From positions 10,481,501 through 10,545,500 of the forward strand of contig NC_135386.1 of NCBI RefSeq assembly GCF_049243985.1: DNA of 64,000 bases, in the 5' to 3' direction. The stretch's first letter is position 1; the number at the start of each line of letters is the position of its first letter. This DNA comes from Paroedura picta (Eukaryota; Chordata; Lepidosauria; Squamata; Gekkonidae). The translations under genes and the position numbers were made by a program. The notes under the pieces are model-generated. The model worked only from the letters and a program-made list of their open reading frames with translations. It was not told where the DNA came from and ran no database searches. Below, in pieces: positions 12,726-25,314 of this stretch.

Positions 12726-13437
12726 GGTTTCTTGACAGCCCGGGAATCGTTTCCCAAATGGGTGGGAGTTGATTATTTTAGATATATTTTTTTTAACTTT
12801 GTGAAATATTTATTGGGTGATAGGACCATTTTTAGTCATGTTGCCCTGCCCCCCCCCAATGGCCAATGACGGGCCTGGAGGGGGTGGAAAGGGGAGGGCC
12901 CTGGGTGGGCATGTCCACAGTTATGCTTCCCAACTATATTCTGTATGATCGCACCACTTCTGTTGTGTCTGTTGTGTGGAGAGGAAGGGAAGGCGATTGG
13001 AAGCCGCTTTGAGATTCCTTTGGGTAGAGAAGAGCGGCATATAAGAACCAACTCTTCTTCTTCAGTAATATCAGGGCTCTCTCCGCCTCCCTCACAGGGT
13101 GTCTGTTGTGGGGAGAGGAAAGGGAAGGTGAATGTAAACCGCTTTGAGACTCCTTCGGGAAGAGAAAAGTGGCATATAAGAACCAACTCTTCTTCTTCAG
13201 TAATATCAGGGCTCTCTCAGGCTCACCTCCCTCACATGGTATCTGTTGTGGGGAAAAGGAAGGTGAATGTAAGCCGCTTTGAGACTCCTTCGGGTAGAGA
13301 AGAGTGGCATATAAGAACCAACTCTTCTTCTTCTTCTTCTTCTTCTTCTACTACTACTACTACTTCTACTTCTTCTCAAAGCCTGAAGCAATCTTAAAGG
13401 GGCTTCTCAATGGTTAAAAAAAAGTTGAGAAAGACTG
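12726..13437 (+). mobile_element. hAT-like MITE (family Q) split by a SINE array
   Basis: Left part 12726-12955 (agggtttcttgacagccc to gatcgcaccacttct), right part 13377-13437 (agcctgaag to gttgagaaagactgg). The SINE modules at 12956-13376 interrupt it. Confidence 0.7.
12956..13376 (+). mobile_element. Three tandem 3' modules of the tRNA-headed SINE
   Basis: Modules of about 110-135 bp begin near 12956, 13066 and 13199. Each joins the next through cttcttcttcagtaatatca. The last ends in a long CTT/CTA microsatellite (13322-13376). The array splits an hAT MITE. No tRNA head. Confidence 0.85.
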
Positions 13438-13852
13438 GTCTTAGAGAGATGCTTCCTCCCTGATTATAGTGGGGCTATACTTATGAACTGACAGATTTTT
13501 TTCCCTTTATGCTCCTATACATGGAAACAGATGAGAAATGAAAGAACCCAGCTATTTCCACACACATAAGCCAGAAGTCTGTCAGCCACGCAAAGCGCTA
13601 CAGCCTCAGCACCAAGCCCTTTTAATGAATCTACCAAAATTCATCCAGATCTGAAATTTCAACAGAACAGCATTAATAAACTTCAACTGGTCCAGAACTG
13701 GCAGTGTGGGTCTTTACTGGGACCCAATGGGGAGCACATATTCAACCTGTGCTTCCCCAGTTGCGCCGGTTCCAGATTGAGGACTGGGTCAAGTTCAAGT
13801 TTTGGTACTGACCTTTAAAGCCCCAAACAGTCTGGAACGGTCTTATCTGTGG

Positions 13853-14228
13853 TCATACTGAGCTTTAGCTTTTCTAACACTCTCCCTACAAGCATTGGTT
13901 ATTTGTTTATATTCCTCCTCGGATATAAGGTCCTCCTTTCATTTCCTAACTGAGTCTTTTTATTACTAAATTATTTTGAAACCTGCTTATGGGGCCACCC
14001 GGATTTCTTTAGGTTCCTCCCAGGTTTCCTTCTCAAGGGAATTGTCTGCAATTGTATCTTCAGTATTTCACTTTTGATAAACTCCCAGCCTTCTTGGACT
14101 TCCATCTCGTTAAGTTTTTCTGACCACGGGATTCTACCTAACGTAATTTGAAGCTTGTTATAATTTGCTCTCCTGTGTGTGTGACTATGTACAGCTTTTC
14201 TCTTCCCAAAGATCATAAAGTCCACAGT
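13853..14228 (-). mobile_element. CR1 LINE, ORF2 linker fragment
   Basis: Parallel to 4780-5040 at DNA level (catactgagctttagctttt and onward), decayed. It abuts a plus-strand CR1 at 14225, so the two fragments meet head to head. Confidence 0.8.
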
Positions 14229-15125
14229 ACTTGGAGTATTGTGTTCAGTTTTGGTCACCTCAGCTGAAGAAGGATGTAGAGAACCTGGAGTATGTCCAGA
14301 GGAGGGCAACAAAGATGGTGAGGAGTTTGGAGACCAAGTCGTATGAGGAAAGGTTGAGGGAGCTTGGTCTGTTTAGCCTGGTGGCTTAAATATATAAAAT
14401 AGGGCTGTCATACAGAAGATGGAGCAGAGTTGTTTTCTGTTGCCCCAGAGGTTTGGACCAGAACAAATGGGCTGAAATTAATTCAGAAGAATTTTCAGCT
14501 AAATGTCCAGAAGAAATTCCTGACAGTTAGAGTGGTTCCTCAGTGGAACAGGCGTCCTCAGTAGGTGGTGAGTTTCCTTGGAAGTTTTTAAGCAGAGGAT
14601 AGAGAGTCATCTGACAGAAATGCTGACTTTATTAACTTAGGCAGATTGTGAGTGGGTGGGCAGGAAGGGATGTGCCAGTGTTTGCCTCTTGTGGCCCTTC
14701 TTTGCATACCCAAGGAATTGCTAACTGCTGTTTTGGGGTGGTAGGTGAATAGTTCAGCAGTGGAATAGGCTGCCTAAGAAGGTGGTGAGCTCCCCCTCAC
14801 TGGTAGTCTTCAAGGAAAGGTTGGATACACAATTTTCTTGGATGCTTTAGGATGCTTTGGACTGATCCTGCGTTGAGCAGGGGGTTGGACTAGATGGCCT
14901 GTATGGCTCCTTCCAACTCTATGATTCTGTGATTCTGTGATTCCAATTCTGAATTTCTTCTAGGCCAGTCTGGATGGTTTCAGGAGATTTTTGGGGTATG
15001 TGTGGAAAATTGGGCGTGAAATTGGGGTCACTTTGGTTAGGCAGGTTGTTGTGAGTTTATGCATTGTGCGTGGGTAGGACTAGATGACCCTGGAGGTCCC
15101 TTCCAACTCTATGATTCTATGATCT
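14229..15125 (+). mobile_element. CR1 LINE 3' part with a second CR1 nested in it
   Basis: The RT C-terminal region (ttggagtattgtgttcagtt to gaggaaaggttgagg) and a first 3'UTR run to 14743. The 3'UTR resumes at about 14950 and ends in tctatgattctatgat at 15121. Between them lies a second CR1 tail. No duplication was confirmed. Confidence 0.8.
14744..14945 (+). mobile_element. Nested CR1 3' tail
   Basis: A complete CR1 3'UTR (gttcagcagtggaataggct to ctatgattctgtgattctgt) of the subfamily seen at 7330-7525, inside an older CR1. Confidence 0.8.
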
Positions 15126-16615
15126 GAGGTGTCTGTGTTCAGTGGACAGAGATCACTAAGTTCTTTTAAAACAATCAGCTCTTTATTCAATCGAACACCA
15201 ATTCCAAACACTGAACAAGAAACACTGGAACAACGCAAACTTATATAACTTTAGTTTGCTCGGCAAATAACCTAATTGGTCCTAAGTGAAGGCCGTTCAT
15301 TTAGGGAGTTCAATTATATGTTCCGATTGGCTGTGATTGTGCAGTCCTCAAGCCTTTATTTGCATAAAGTTAGGTGGTAAGAATTGTCCACATACCCTAC
15401 AACATCTCCATTTGCCAACAAGCACCTCTAACCCGTCTCACAAAATGTCCCCCTTGCCCAACAAATCTTCACATCTTAACAGTTTCTCATCAGCTGACAA
15501 CATCTGCAATACTTCCAGTGTGGTCAGAATTACTCCGAATACGAGCACAGTTATGAAGAGGTGTTGACCTCTTTACTTCTGTAGTTTTAATACTGTTTGG
15601 AAAGGAATCTTTGCTGAATGGAAAAAATGATGCCAGACGCAGTGCTTAGAAGAACTTTACCTTTGGGGGGGCCTCTGGAAACAAACAATAGCTTAATTAA
15701 CTTTTTCAGTTATATGAAGATGACTTTTTGTTTCCAGATAGGGCTCCAGCTCTCAGCTGGTTTGTATAAATACTCTATCAATACACAGCGGCATCTCTCT
15801 GCAATATAAGCAACCATCAGCTGAACAAGGATGCCTGCAGTGGCTGGCACTTAAGGGCCAGGCAGCAAACTGCATTCCCTTGTGCACTGAAGAAAGGGCC
15901 AGTTAGTAGAATTGAAATGCTTCTACTGGTTTGCCATGTGAGCTCTAAACATTTTGCTATCCCTTGATGGCTTAGTCATCCTTGCACCAGATAATGGTGG
16001 TGGTGGAATACGCCATCAAGACCCAGCTGATTTTGGGCAAACTTGTAATGTTTTCAAGACAAATGGGCAAACACTGATGGGTTGACATTACCTGCCTCTA
16101 CCTTATACTGAATCAGACCATCAAAGTCAGAATTGTTTATTCAGATGTGGAAGATGCTTGCCAAGATTTCAGGTTGAGATTTTTCATAGCACCTCATGCA
16201 GCTGGGCAGGGAGAAGGGGGAATGAGTCAGCTCAGGAGCTACTGGTGAGTGTTGCGTTCTTTCATACGCTGTGTGAGGGCAGCGTGTGAGGGTACATAGG
16301 TTGCAGGAGAGTGGGGGCTATTTGAGTGTTGTTGTTTTGTCTGTTCCTTTCCTGGGTGGTGGGGGACCGCAGCTAATTGCATTTGCTGATTTGCTTTAGT
16401 TGGCAATTTTGCCTGGAGCTGACTTCTAGCTCCAGCCTCTGCTGGTGGGCCGATGCTTGCCCCCCAGAGCTGCGAGTCAAAGGGTGAGAGCTAAAGATCT
16501 CATGGTCTTGGCTCAAGCCAAGGGACTCTGTAAGTGCTTCAGAGTTTGCAGAAGGGGTCTGCTTCTTCCCGCAATAGATTGAAGCCGCATAACTGGTGAT
16601 GGACCTTTCTGTGGC
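15126..16615. other. No gene seen
   Basis: Unique DNA; the later part (16240-16600) may be the 5' portion of the LINE whose ORF1-like fragment follows. Confidence 0.4.
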
Positions 16616-17120
16616 ATGTTTGTATTTTTACCTCAGAGTAACTTTAAATATACATGCACCAAGTGCAAGTTCATATCGCTCCTGGAGGAGAAGGTTCAGA
16701 AGCTAGAAGAATACCTCTCCACACTTGATTCTAAAAAGGAGGACGAAGAGTTCTTAGAAAGAACTCATGGAACACTTTTTGAAGGGCAATTGGGAGAGGT
16801 GGGAAAGGTATCTCACCAATTAGAGGAGAATCCAATACAAGAGGACAGCGGATGGAAGAATGTTACCTAGAGGTGTAGAAAAATAAGGATACTCAGAAAC
16901 CATTTCCAGGATCTACCCGTAGATAGTGACTCTCAACCACAGGAACAAGGGCTATGTCCCCCAAAGCTCAGGGCAATTAACAAACTTGCACACCAAAACA
17001 TATACAAAACTTTAAACTAAAGAAATCAGGGTTGAATGGGTATAAGACAGGAAGAATGGGGGAAATATTGATGTGAAGAAGTTTGTGGAATTATCAGTAT
17101 CTCTGGAAAAAGGTGTACCC
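16616..17120 (+). mobile_element. Probable CR1-type ORF1 fragment
   Basis: 84 open codons begin before CTKCKFISLLEEKVQKLEEY and continue with STLDSKKEDEEFLE: a paired-Cys motif followed by a predicted coiled coil, as in CR1-group ORF1 proteins. The following DNA (gatgtgaagaagtttgtgga) recurs at 18590-18650. Family call by resemblance. Confidence 0.5.
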
Positions 17121-18151
17121 TTCAAGTGTGTAGGAATGTATATATTGGATCTAAGAACATACACACAGTGAAAATACGAAGGCAGAACCACACAGAGGTG
17201 CGTATGTACACAGATTCCCAGAGAACACACACAGAGATAGGTGCTGGTGTTCAGCTTAAATAGGAAATGTGTATCCTTGGACTAAGGTTGGGTGCTTTAG
17301 CCCCTAAAACAATATACTCGAGGTGATTACATGTGTATAATAAAGAATGTTTCAGGGGGTTCTCCGTGGTATAAAAGTTGAGAATGTCTGCCCTAATTAA
17401 GGCATCTAGGCAGCTCCTGGAAGCATGGTGTTTCACTAGCATGTACAGTTCCGTTTCCGCTTGGGAGAAGTCAGGTAATTTTGTCAGTTTGGACACGTCT
17501 GACATCTATTTGTACATTTAATCTAGGCAAGGCCATCAAAGAGAGGCGATGTTGGAGACATGTATTTGCTGGCAAAATTCCTCTGAAAGTGGGGAAGGGT
17601 CTAGCCACTAATGCAGACACCACATAAAACTGGAAAAGGGCCATCAGGAGTGGAACAGCAGGCAGCAGGTTTGGTAATTGTTATTTTAGAATCTCACTTA
17701 CCTTTTTTATTTATTTTAGGTTCTTGGGGTTTAGCCTTTTACTTCCTTTAGAATAGATTAACACAAAAACAAACAAAAAAAATTGAGAAAATTCAGGTTG
17801 TTAATTTAATTTTTGTCTAGAGGGCCTTATTTTTGTCCTTGGGGTACTCTGGACATATGGAAGAGGCAGATTGAGAGCAGGGTTCCTTTGTCATCTTGGA
17901 GGGGGGCCTCCTTATTGAGTTAAAATCCCGTCTCTCTGTTTGTCAGGGCTTCTTAACTATTCTGCAGTTGCCCCCCCACTGCACCCCCAGCTTCAGTATG
18001 GTGTACATGTTTCAGAAACTCAGTTTCCAGGCTGAGAATGAAGCTTTAAGCCGAAACTTTTTCTCTTTCTCTCAGCTGAGACTTCCTGAACCTAGAACTT
18101 CTTTCTTTTATTATAATTCACTAAAAGGATAATAGATCAAATTCCATTAAG
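17121..18151. other. No gene seen
   Basis: No coding signal; short matches to family Q MITE ends at 17350-17395 (gtttcagggggttctccgtg). Confidence 0.4.
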
Positions 18152-18410
18152 AAGAAGAGTTGGTTCTTATATGCTGCTTTTCTCTTCCCGAAGAAGTCTC
18201 AAAGCGGCTTACAGTTGCCTTCCCTTTCCTCTCCCCACAATAGACAGGTAAGGCCGAGAAAGCCCTGATATTCCTGCTCGGTCAGAACAGCTTTATCAGT
18301 AACTAGCCCAAGGTCACCCAGCTGGCTGCATGTGGGGGAGCAGGGAATTGAACCTGGCTTGCCAGATTAGAAGTCTGCACTCCTAACCACTACACCAAAG
18401 TTGGCTCTCT
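18152..18410 (-). mobile_element. tRNA-headed SINE
   Basis: gaagaagagttggttcttat to accactacaccaaagttggc, full length with a small internal deletion. Confidence 0.85.
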
Positions 18411-18549
18411 TGGTGTACTGCATTTAGGATTCAAAAGGATACCATTTTTTCCCCCTGTGGTCATCATGGCTCTAATTTTTGTCTCTGCAAGAGCATGAAA
18501 AGCCATCCTATTGAATATATATGGATCAATATAAGACAATCAAAATATC

Positions 18550-18660
18550 AATGTGTCATGTTCAAACATTGCGATTTGAATGGGGGGGAGATTTTGATGT
18601 GAAGAATTTTGTGGAATTATCAGCATCTCTGGAAAAAGTGGAATTAAGTTTAAAATAATT
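18550..18660 (+). repeat. Second copy of the ORF1-like repeat
   Basis: Shares gatgtgaag, tttgtggaattatcag and atctctggaaaaag with 17066-17110; probably another piece of the same LINE. Confidence 0.5.
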
Positions 18661-19230
18661 TTCTTCCTTGGCTCACTGTATAGCAGACATTTTCTGTTTA
18701 TTTCTATTTATTCATTAGACTGTTATCCTGCCACTCCCAGACGAGCTGGCTCATGGCGGCTTAAATATATAAAATATAAAACCCGTAAAATACAGTATAA
18801 ACAGATAAAAACGACACAACTCAGATGGCGATTAAGCTTCGGTCGCCAAAGCAGCCGTTCCAACCTGAAGCAGCCAGCGGCGCAGCATGGAGGGGGAGGA
18901 GCGGCACTAACTGGTGTGCCGGGACTGGCGTCCCCCCCCCACACACACACACTCTGCGGTGCTGGCTGTTTCCGGCTGGAACAGCCACTTCAGCAGCCGA
19001 AGCACCCAACCCTAAAATCCCATATCAGGCCCTTAACCTTCAATCATCTGTTCCCGGCTTTGGCAACTAGATGTAAAGTAAGCCCCTTCCTAGGGGGTCC
19101 AGATCATACAAGGACAGGGAAGGATGTAAAGAGTGAGATCCTCAACTTCTAGGTTCCCACATATGCACAGACATTGAGATCTTGGGATCTGCCTAATCAC
19201 AGGGCTGTAGGCATTGCTTGGAATCTTATA
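18661..19230. other. Unclassified repeat DNA
   Basis: 18700-18830 resembles a LINE/SINE tail (tttatttctatttattcatt, atggcggcttaaatatataa). The GC-rich 18830-19030 (cgccaaagcagccgttccaa) has a relative at 44345-44450. Confidence 0.4.
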
Positions 19231-19840
19231 TACCGTATATACTTGCATCTAAGCTGACCCGCATATAAGCCGAGGCACCTAATTACACCACAGAATACTG
19301 AGAAAACTTATTGACTCACATATAAGCCTAGGGTGGTGTTTGGATAGTGGCTTTTTCTCCTTCCCTCCCCTACCTAGGGGTATTTTGGGCAGGTTTTTTT
19401 CCCTTTTCTTCCCACCCTCCTCCTCCCTCCTCTGACCCCTCTTGCCTTTTTACAGCCTGTGCTCCTTCCCTGTGTTCTGTTCCCGGTGTTCTGTTCCCTC
19501 CACTTTTCATTCCTTCCTCTAGGGGCCATTTCTTTCTTCTGCTCTCTGCTCTCCCTCTGAGATAGAGGCTTCAGAGCTTCCTGCATAGCTTCCTGCAACA
19601 AGTGCTAGCCTCGTGCTAGCTTCCTTAAGGCAGGGAGGGGGGATGCGGAGACTGCTCTTTCCCTCCCGGGCTCTCTACTTCTTTTGCCTCTGTTTCTTAA
19701 GGTAAGTTTACTTGTCCCCCCACCCCCCACCCTCCTATCTTATTTGGCAGCTGTTTTTAATACCCGCATATAAGCCGAAGGAGACTTTTTCCGTTTAAAA
19801 AAAGGGCTGAAAAACTCAGCTTATATGGGAGTATATATGG
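19231..19840. mobile_element. DNA transposon remnant with long inverted ends
   Basis: Left end taccgtatatacttgcatct and aagctgacccgcatataagc; right end cagcttatatgggagtatat is the reverse complement with mismatches. Internal pyrimidine-rich filler. No clear duplication. Confidence 0.65.
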
Positions 19841-21563
19841 GAGTTAAAGGCCATCCGTAGTCGCACAGAAGTAATGTTAGCCACATAAAATGTTCTTCTA
19901 TGGTCTTTAAGCAGCGGTTGGACAGATACTTATCATGGCCGCTAGCAGTACTGAGGCTCCTCAACCTTATGGCAGAACCACAGTGGTCTCCCTGTCTACG
20001 CCTCCGACATGTGCCAGGTGAACAAATGCTGGGAGGAGTTTTGCAGGTAGGACACAACAACAGAAACTGCCCTGCTTCTTTATGCCGGCCTGTCACTTCT
20101 CGTAGCAATGTCTGAACCTTCCTCCAATAGAACAGCTGCTTAACTTGGAGCCATGGGCTTGAGTGTTGGGAAAGGATCTGGGGGCCCAGGTTCGAATCCC
20201 TGTTCTGCCACTGTAGCATTACTCAATTTTCCACAGGGACTTGCAGCTTTGCCATCTGCCATTCAGTCTGATCCCGGAGCCACCTTTCTACTGAGGATAC
20301 TGGCACCTGCCATAATTTTTAAAAATAAATTATCATTGGTATTTAATACAGCTGTCTTCTAAAGGAAGCAGTGTGGCAACCCAGCTTGGATTTATCAACC
20401 GTTCTGCAGAAGCAGGTCACCTACTCTAAGGGCGAGGGGCCGCTATTCTATTACCCATTTCTTTTTTTTTAAACCGTGCAGCAAGGATGCTTGTGTAGAC
20501 CGAGATTCCTCAAGGCCCTCTAAGGGCTGACTTTGTCCTTCACCACCTCTGCTGCTAACCTTCGCAAGCAGCAAATGGGTCACGTTCCCTGCTGGAGATT
20601 AATTGCTCTTCACTGGTTTTCCACCAGCCTACTCAGCACATGGGGGAGGGGGCGCTTCTGCCCACGCGCCTGGCAAATGTTGCACCAGAGGCAAAACATG
20701 CCCACTTCCCTTGGTGGTGAGTAGTTAAGCCTCCCACCAATGGAGGTGCAACTCTGCAGGGATATGCATTGTACTCCTTTTGGGAATTGCTGAACATGCA
20801 AGGTCATCCTCTGCACACACCAACCCCATTCTAACTATGTACTCTGGTGAACAACAGGGCAATAATATGGATGCTGAGTAAATTCTTTAAAATATATATA
20901 CCTTATTTGTTTATTTTATTATATTACATTTGTAGACCACCTTCCCCTAAGGCTCAGGGCAGTTCACATAGAACGTAACACAGCAAAACTCGTGCCAACC
21001 CCGGCACAGTTGCAGGTTGTTCTTGATGTCATGAGAAGCAGAGGTAAATGCCTCGTGTGGAAATGGTCCCTATTTATTCTCTGCTGGCTCTGTCATGTAA
21101 ACGGACTTGGGAAGCCATCCATGTTCTAGCATTACAAAGAGCAAACAAGCCATCATATGGTGGGGAGATTAATTTCAGTATTGATAGCCGAACTGCCTCA
21201 TTACGGTTGTGCATGTGCATAAGCAGCAGTGTCTTGCCTGATGGGGAGATGGCTGCTGCACATGGCAAGGTGGCTGCTGCACATGGCGAGGACCCCAATA
21301 TAGATTGACACTCATGGGCTTCGCCTTAACTTCACCTTCCTGACGGTCCAGCAGGCCTGATGGAGAGGGGGAGCTGGACAGACATGTCACTTGGACCCCG
21401 TGGGCAAGCCTGCCGGTGGGTTCTACCCCCCAAAGGGACTGTGGCCAGCTGGTTGCAGGATGGGCAGGAGTGGTTTTGAGGATCCACCCCCTCACCTTTG
21501 AGTGTGGCCTCAATCATGCCAAACAACATTCAGTTTGTGTCTGTGTATATTTTGTGCGCCGGT
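19841..21563. other. No gene seen
   Basis: Mostly unique. 20905-20970 resembles a SINE/LINE tail (tttgtagaccaccttcccct). Open frames here are short and unsupported. Confidence 0.4.
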
Positions 21564-21575
21564 ATTGTCCCACCC

Positions 21576-21683
21576 TGCAAACTTAAATGGACTCCAGGGA
21601 ATAGTAGAGGACAGGAAGGCCTGGAGGATTATTGTCCATGGAGTTGCGATGGGTCGGACATGACTTCACACCTAACAACAACA
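21576..21683 (+). mobile_element. BovB LINE 3' end, 108 bp
   Basis: Matches the tail of the larger BovB at 27200-27308 with several differences and ends in AAC repeats. A perfect 12-bp duplication ATTGTCCCACCC flanks it (21564-21575 and 21684-21695), proving a separate, extremely truncated insertion. Confidence 0.9.
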
Positions 21684-22439
21684 ATTGTCCCACCCCATAC
21701 CCAGCAAACCCCTGAATACCAATAGGCAACTTCAGGGGGAGGCCTTGGTCTCTCTCTCCAAAGGAACTGGTTGGCCACTTTGTGATGTAGGATTCTGAAT
21801 GAGATGGATCACTGGCCTCATTCACCAGGGCTCTGCCTTGGTTCATATGTTCTCTGCAGCTTAGACTCTAGACTTCAGTAATTAAATGAAACTCCATCCT
21901 GTATCCTCTTTTCCTCTTCAGTGTTTCATGTCTGTGTCCAACCTGGAAAACAAAAAGCAATTTCTAGATTTTCAGACACGATCCAAGTGGCCAGAGCATA
22001 AGACCTTGAAAAGACTGGGGTTCTAGTATTTAAAGTTCTACTGCTCCGAACCCATAACAAAGCCAATCTCCTCCTTGCTCTCCCCCTTGGAGTGGATTTG
22101 TGAATTTCTGGAATGTTCCCTCATCAGTTTTGTTGCGAGGAAACATAAAATTTAATTAGCAAGTTAAGGCCAGTGCTTCATCAGCAAATTTTTTAAATAC
22201 CTTATTAAAGCTGTTGAAAGGGATTCTAATTTATCAAGCCACCACAAAAGGACTAAATGGAACTGTGTACGCTTTTTTCTTCTCTGATTATTTGCCAATG
22301 AATTTGGTGTTTTAGGATCCATCTTTGCAGAAACATTCCTTTGAAATTCCTTCCAGATACTACCCCCAGTGGAAGGCCAACTTAAAATACTGATAGCTTC
22401 AGCTAGAGGGGGAAACAATGTGAAGATCTGAAAATCTGC

Positions 22440-22682
22440 TTAAAAAAATATATCCTGCTTTTCACTACCTGAAGGAGTCCCAAAAGTGGTTCACAAACAC
22501 CTTTCCCTTCCTCTCCTCATACCTGAGAGAGCTCTAACAGAACTGCTCCGTGAGAACACCCCTAAGAACTTGTGACTGGCCCAAGGTCACCCAGCTGGCT
22601 TCATGTGAAGGAGTGGAGAATCAAACCGAGTTCTCCAGATTACAGTCAGCTGCTCTCAACCACCACACCATGCTGGCTCACC
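22440..22682 (-). mobile_element. tRNA-headed SINE, older copy
   Basis: Diverged copy: tcctgcttttcactacctga to accaccacaccatgctggct, keeping the ccaaggtcacccagctggct block. Confidence 0.75.
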
Positions 22683-23911
22683 ATGATTATATTCTTTCTC
22701 CTATAGAGACTTCAGGAGCATAAAACCAGAGCCTGAAAATCTCACCTCAGGCTACTAACAGTCCTGAATTTGGACAAGGACTGGCAACCTCCAGGTGGGG
22801 CCAGGAGATTTCTCAGAACTACAACAGATCTGTAGACTAAAGAGATCCCTGAAGAAAATAGCTGGAATCCCAGGGTGAACATACTGGGGATATATTACTG
22901 AATGTTTTGGCTCCCCTGAGACAGAACGAGCAAGAAAATTGCCTTGAATGAAATGGGCCGTGTAAGAGCTGAAACAGCTCTTAAAATTAAGACCAGAGCA
23001 AGACAAGCATACATACAAAGGGGCCTGCATGCAGAAACCAAAATAATTCATCAGGGTTTTGCTGCTATAATAAGGTTTGTTTTTTCCCCCCTGATAGAAC
23101 TCTAGCAGCAAAAGATAATTAATTGTTTTTCTGGGAAAAGTAGCCTACTGAGCTTATAGTTCTCTCTCTAGGCACCAAAATTCCTTGCCTGCCCCTCTCC
23201 ATCAAGAGTATATCATTTCCGAATTAGAGGTGCAGATGTTTTTGGTCAACGTTGGATAAGAATGGTCCAGTCTGCTGTTTAATGGACCTCAACATGAAAT
23301 TAAAGACAGATTCATTGGTTTAATTTGGCATCTCTGTTGAATAATTGAGTAGCTTTTATGTGGACTTGAGGAACGTTGGTTTCATATGGAAGGGTGCCAA
23401 GGCAGGGGGTCTGCTGCCAATATTCTGATGGAATTACCTTGCACAAATCTGTGATGAACATCCAGGTTTTACAGCTGAGGTGTTGGCCTCTTATGCACTA
23501 GTGTTTATTTTTTCACTCTGCATTATTTTGACTCCCTTCAGAGCTCCATTTGCTTTCTCCTCATTGTTTCTGAAAGTGATTTTGTGGCAGTTTCCCCCTT
23601 GCTTCGCTTCCAAGCTGAACGTTCATAATGATTCCCTCTTTTTACTCCTTGATTGCCATTCCAACTCCTACATTGATGTGGTCCTTCCTACTCCGCACCT
23701 TCTGCCATTCCTCCTCCTTTCATTGATGTAAAAGTTCCACTGCTACATCTACATTTTAGTTTTTATATAGTGGGATAAGTCTAGGCAATGCAGCTTTTTC
23801 TCCCTAAGAAATGTTTTCTGCAAGACTCTCCTGGGAGAGCACTTAAATACACAATCCCTCCTTACCTGCACTCTGATATTATTGTGGGACAGGTATACTG
23901 TTTGTTTAGAG

Positions 23912-24060
23912 CAGACTTTCTCGACATTTTAGGCATTAGGAAGCCCCCTGAAATATTCTTCAGGCTTCAGAAAGCCCCAGAAGTGGCATGATGTGCAGAA
24001 CATGGTTGGGAAGCATAGCTCTGTACACACCCACCCCAGGTCTCCCCCCAGGACAATCAT
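23912..24060 (-). mobile_element. Family Q MITE fragment
   Basis: gcagactttctcgacatttt, gaaatattcttcaggcttca and acaatcattggccaattt match the ends and core of family Q on the minus strand. Confidence 0.6.
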
Positions 24061-24429
24061 TGGCCAATTTGCCCCTACTTTGTGTCTTTCAAGAGGATAT
24101 ACATATAATCTCAAGTAACCACTAGGGCTAGATTCCAGCCTCAGATCCCCCTCAAGTACAAACCCGGGAATGTCTTGCAGAGACATGTCCAAGCTTGGGA
24201 TACCATGATGTCATTGCTTAGCACAATCCAGAAATGACATCACTGTGTTGAGTGACATGATGTTTTTGGGTGAATACCCCTGATAATTACATTGCTTCCA
24301 TGTTGCACTGAAAGTGGCATCATGATGTCGGAGCAATGCCAAAAAAATAAGTATCTGCCCCCCACCATCTTCCACAGTCACAATCTCCCTACAGTCATCT
24401 TGAATATGCGACACGGTCTATTGTGAGCC

Positions 24430-25302
24430 TTATTGATTTGGCTTGACATACCAGAATAACAGCTGGGTGTGAGAAAAGGATCAATTAAATTTCAGGAAAT
24501 ATCAAAATGGACAAATCATCAAACAGTCAGTCCTTGAGCAGCTGGAACTGAGAGCTGTGATTTCTAAGACTCAGCATGGGTTTCACAAGAGCAAGTCATG
24601 TCAGACCAACCTTACCTCTTTTTTTGAGAAAGTGACTACCTTGCTGGATCAGGGGAATGCCGTGGACATAGTTCATATGGATTTCAGTAAAGCTTTTGAT
24701 AAGGTTCCACATGATATTCTTGTTGACAAGCTGGAAAATTCAGTATGGATCCTAATTCTTTCAGGTGGATTGATAACTGGTTGACTGATCATACCCAAAG
24801 GGTACTTGTAAAAGGTTCAGCATCCTCTTGGAGAAGAGTGACAAGTGGAGTGCCCCAGGGATCTGTCCTGGGGCCTGTGTTGTTCAACATATTTATAAAT
24901 GAATTGGATAAGAGATTAGAGGGGATACTTATTAAATAAACTGGGAAGCATAGCAAACACAACAGAAGAAAGAATCATAATACAAGATGATCTTGAAGCT
25001 CGAGAACTGGTCTAAACTGAATAAAATGAAATTCAATAGGGACAATTGTAAAGTTCTGCTTCTAGATAGGAAAAACCATAGACACCAATATAAGTTGTGG
25101 GAGACTTATCTTGGCAGTAGTATGTGCGATAAGGATCTAGGAGTCTTAGTAGACCATACGTTGAACATGAGTCAGCTGTGTAACTCAGTGTCTAAAAGGC
25201 TAATGGGAATTTAGGGTATATTTTGGGCTGATCCTACATTGAGCAGGGGATTGGACTAGATGGCCTGTATGGCCCCTTCCAACTCTATGATTCTATGATT
25301 CT
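24430..25302 (+). mobile_element. CR1 LINE with RT core, decayed
   Basis: Pieces of the CR1 reverse transcriptase lie in more than one frame: KTQHGFHKSKSCQTNLTSFF, VDIVHMDFSKAFDKVPHDIL (catalytic Asp region), [20 protein letters not shown] and [10 protein letters not shown]. The YADD segment is deleted (jump near 24930-24960). The last 90 bp (from about 25213) are a CR1 tail of another subfamily. Confidence 0.88.
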
Positions 25303-25314
25303 ATATCAAACGGA

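Larger units (their letters stand above)
21696..24429. other. No gene seen outside the SINE and MITE
   Basis: Unique AT-rich DNA; an 83-codon frame at 23480 codes a hydrophobic stretch without family support. Confidence 0.4.

Noticed and set aside
12945-13397. 150-codon open frame with Ser/Thr-rich end
   Set aside because: Entirely SINE modules and the CTT/CTA microsatellite.
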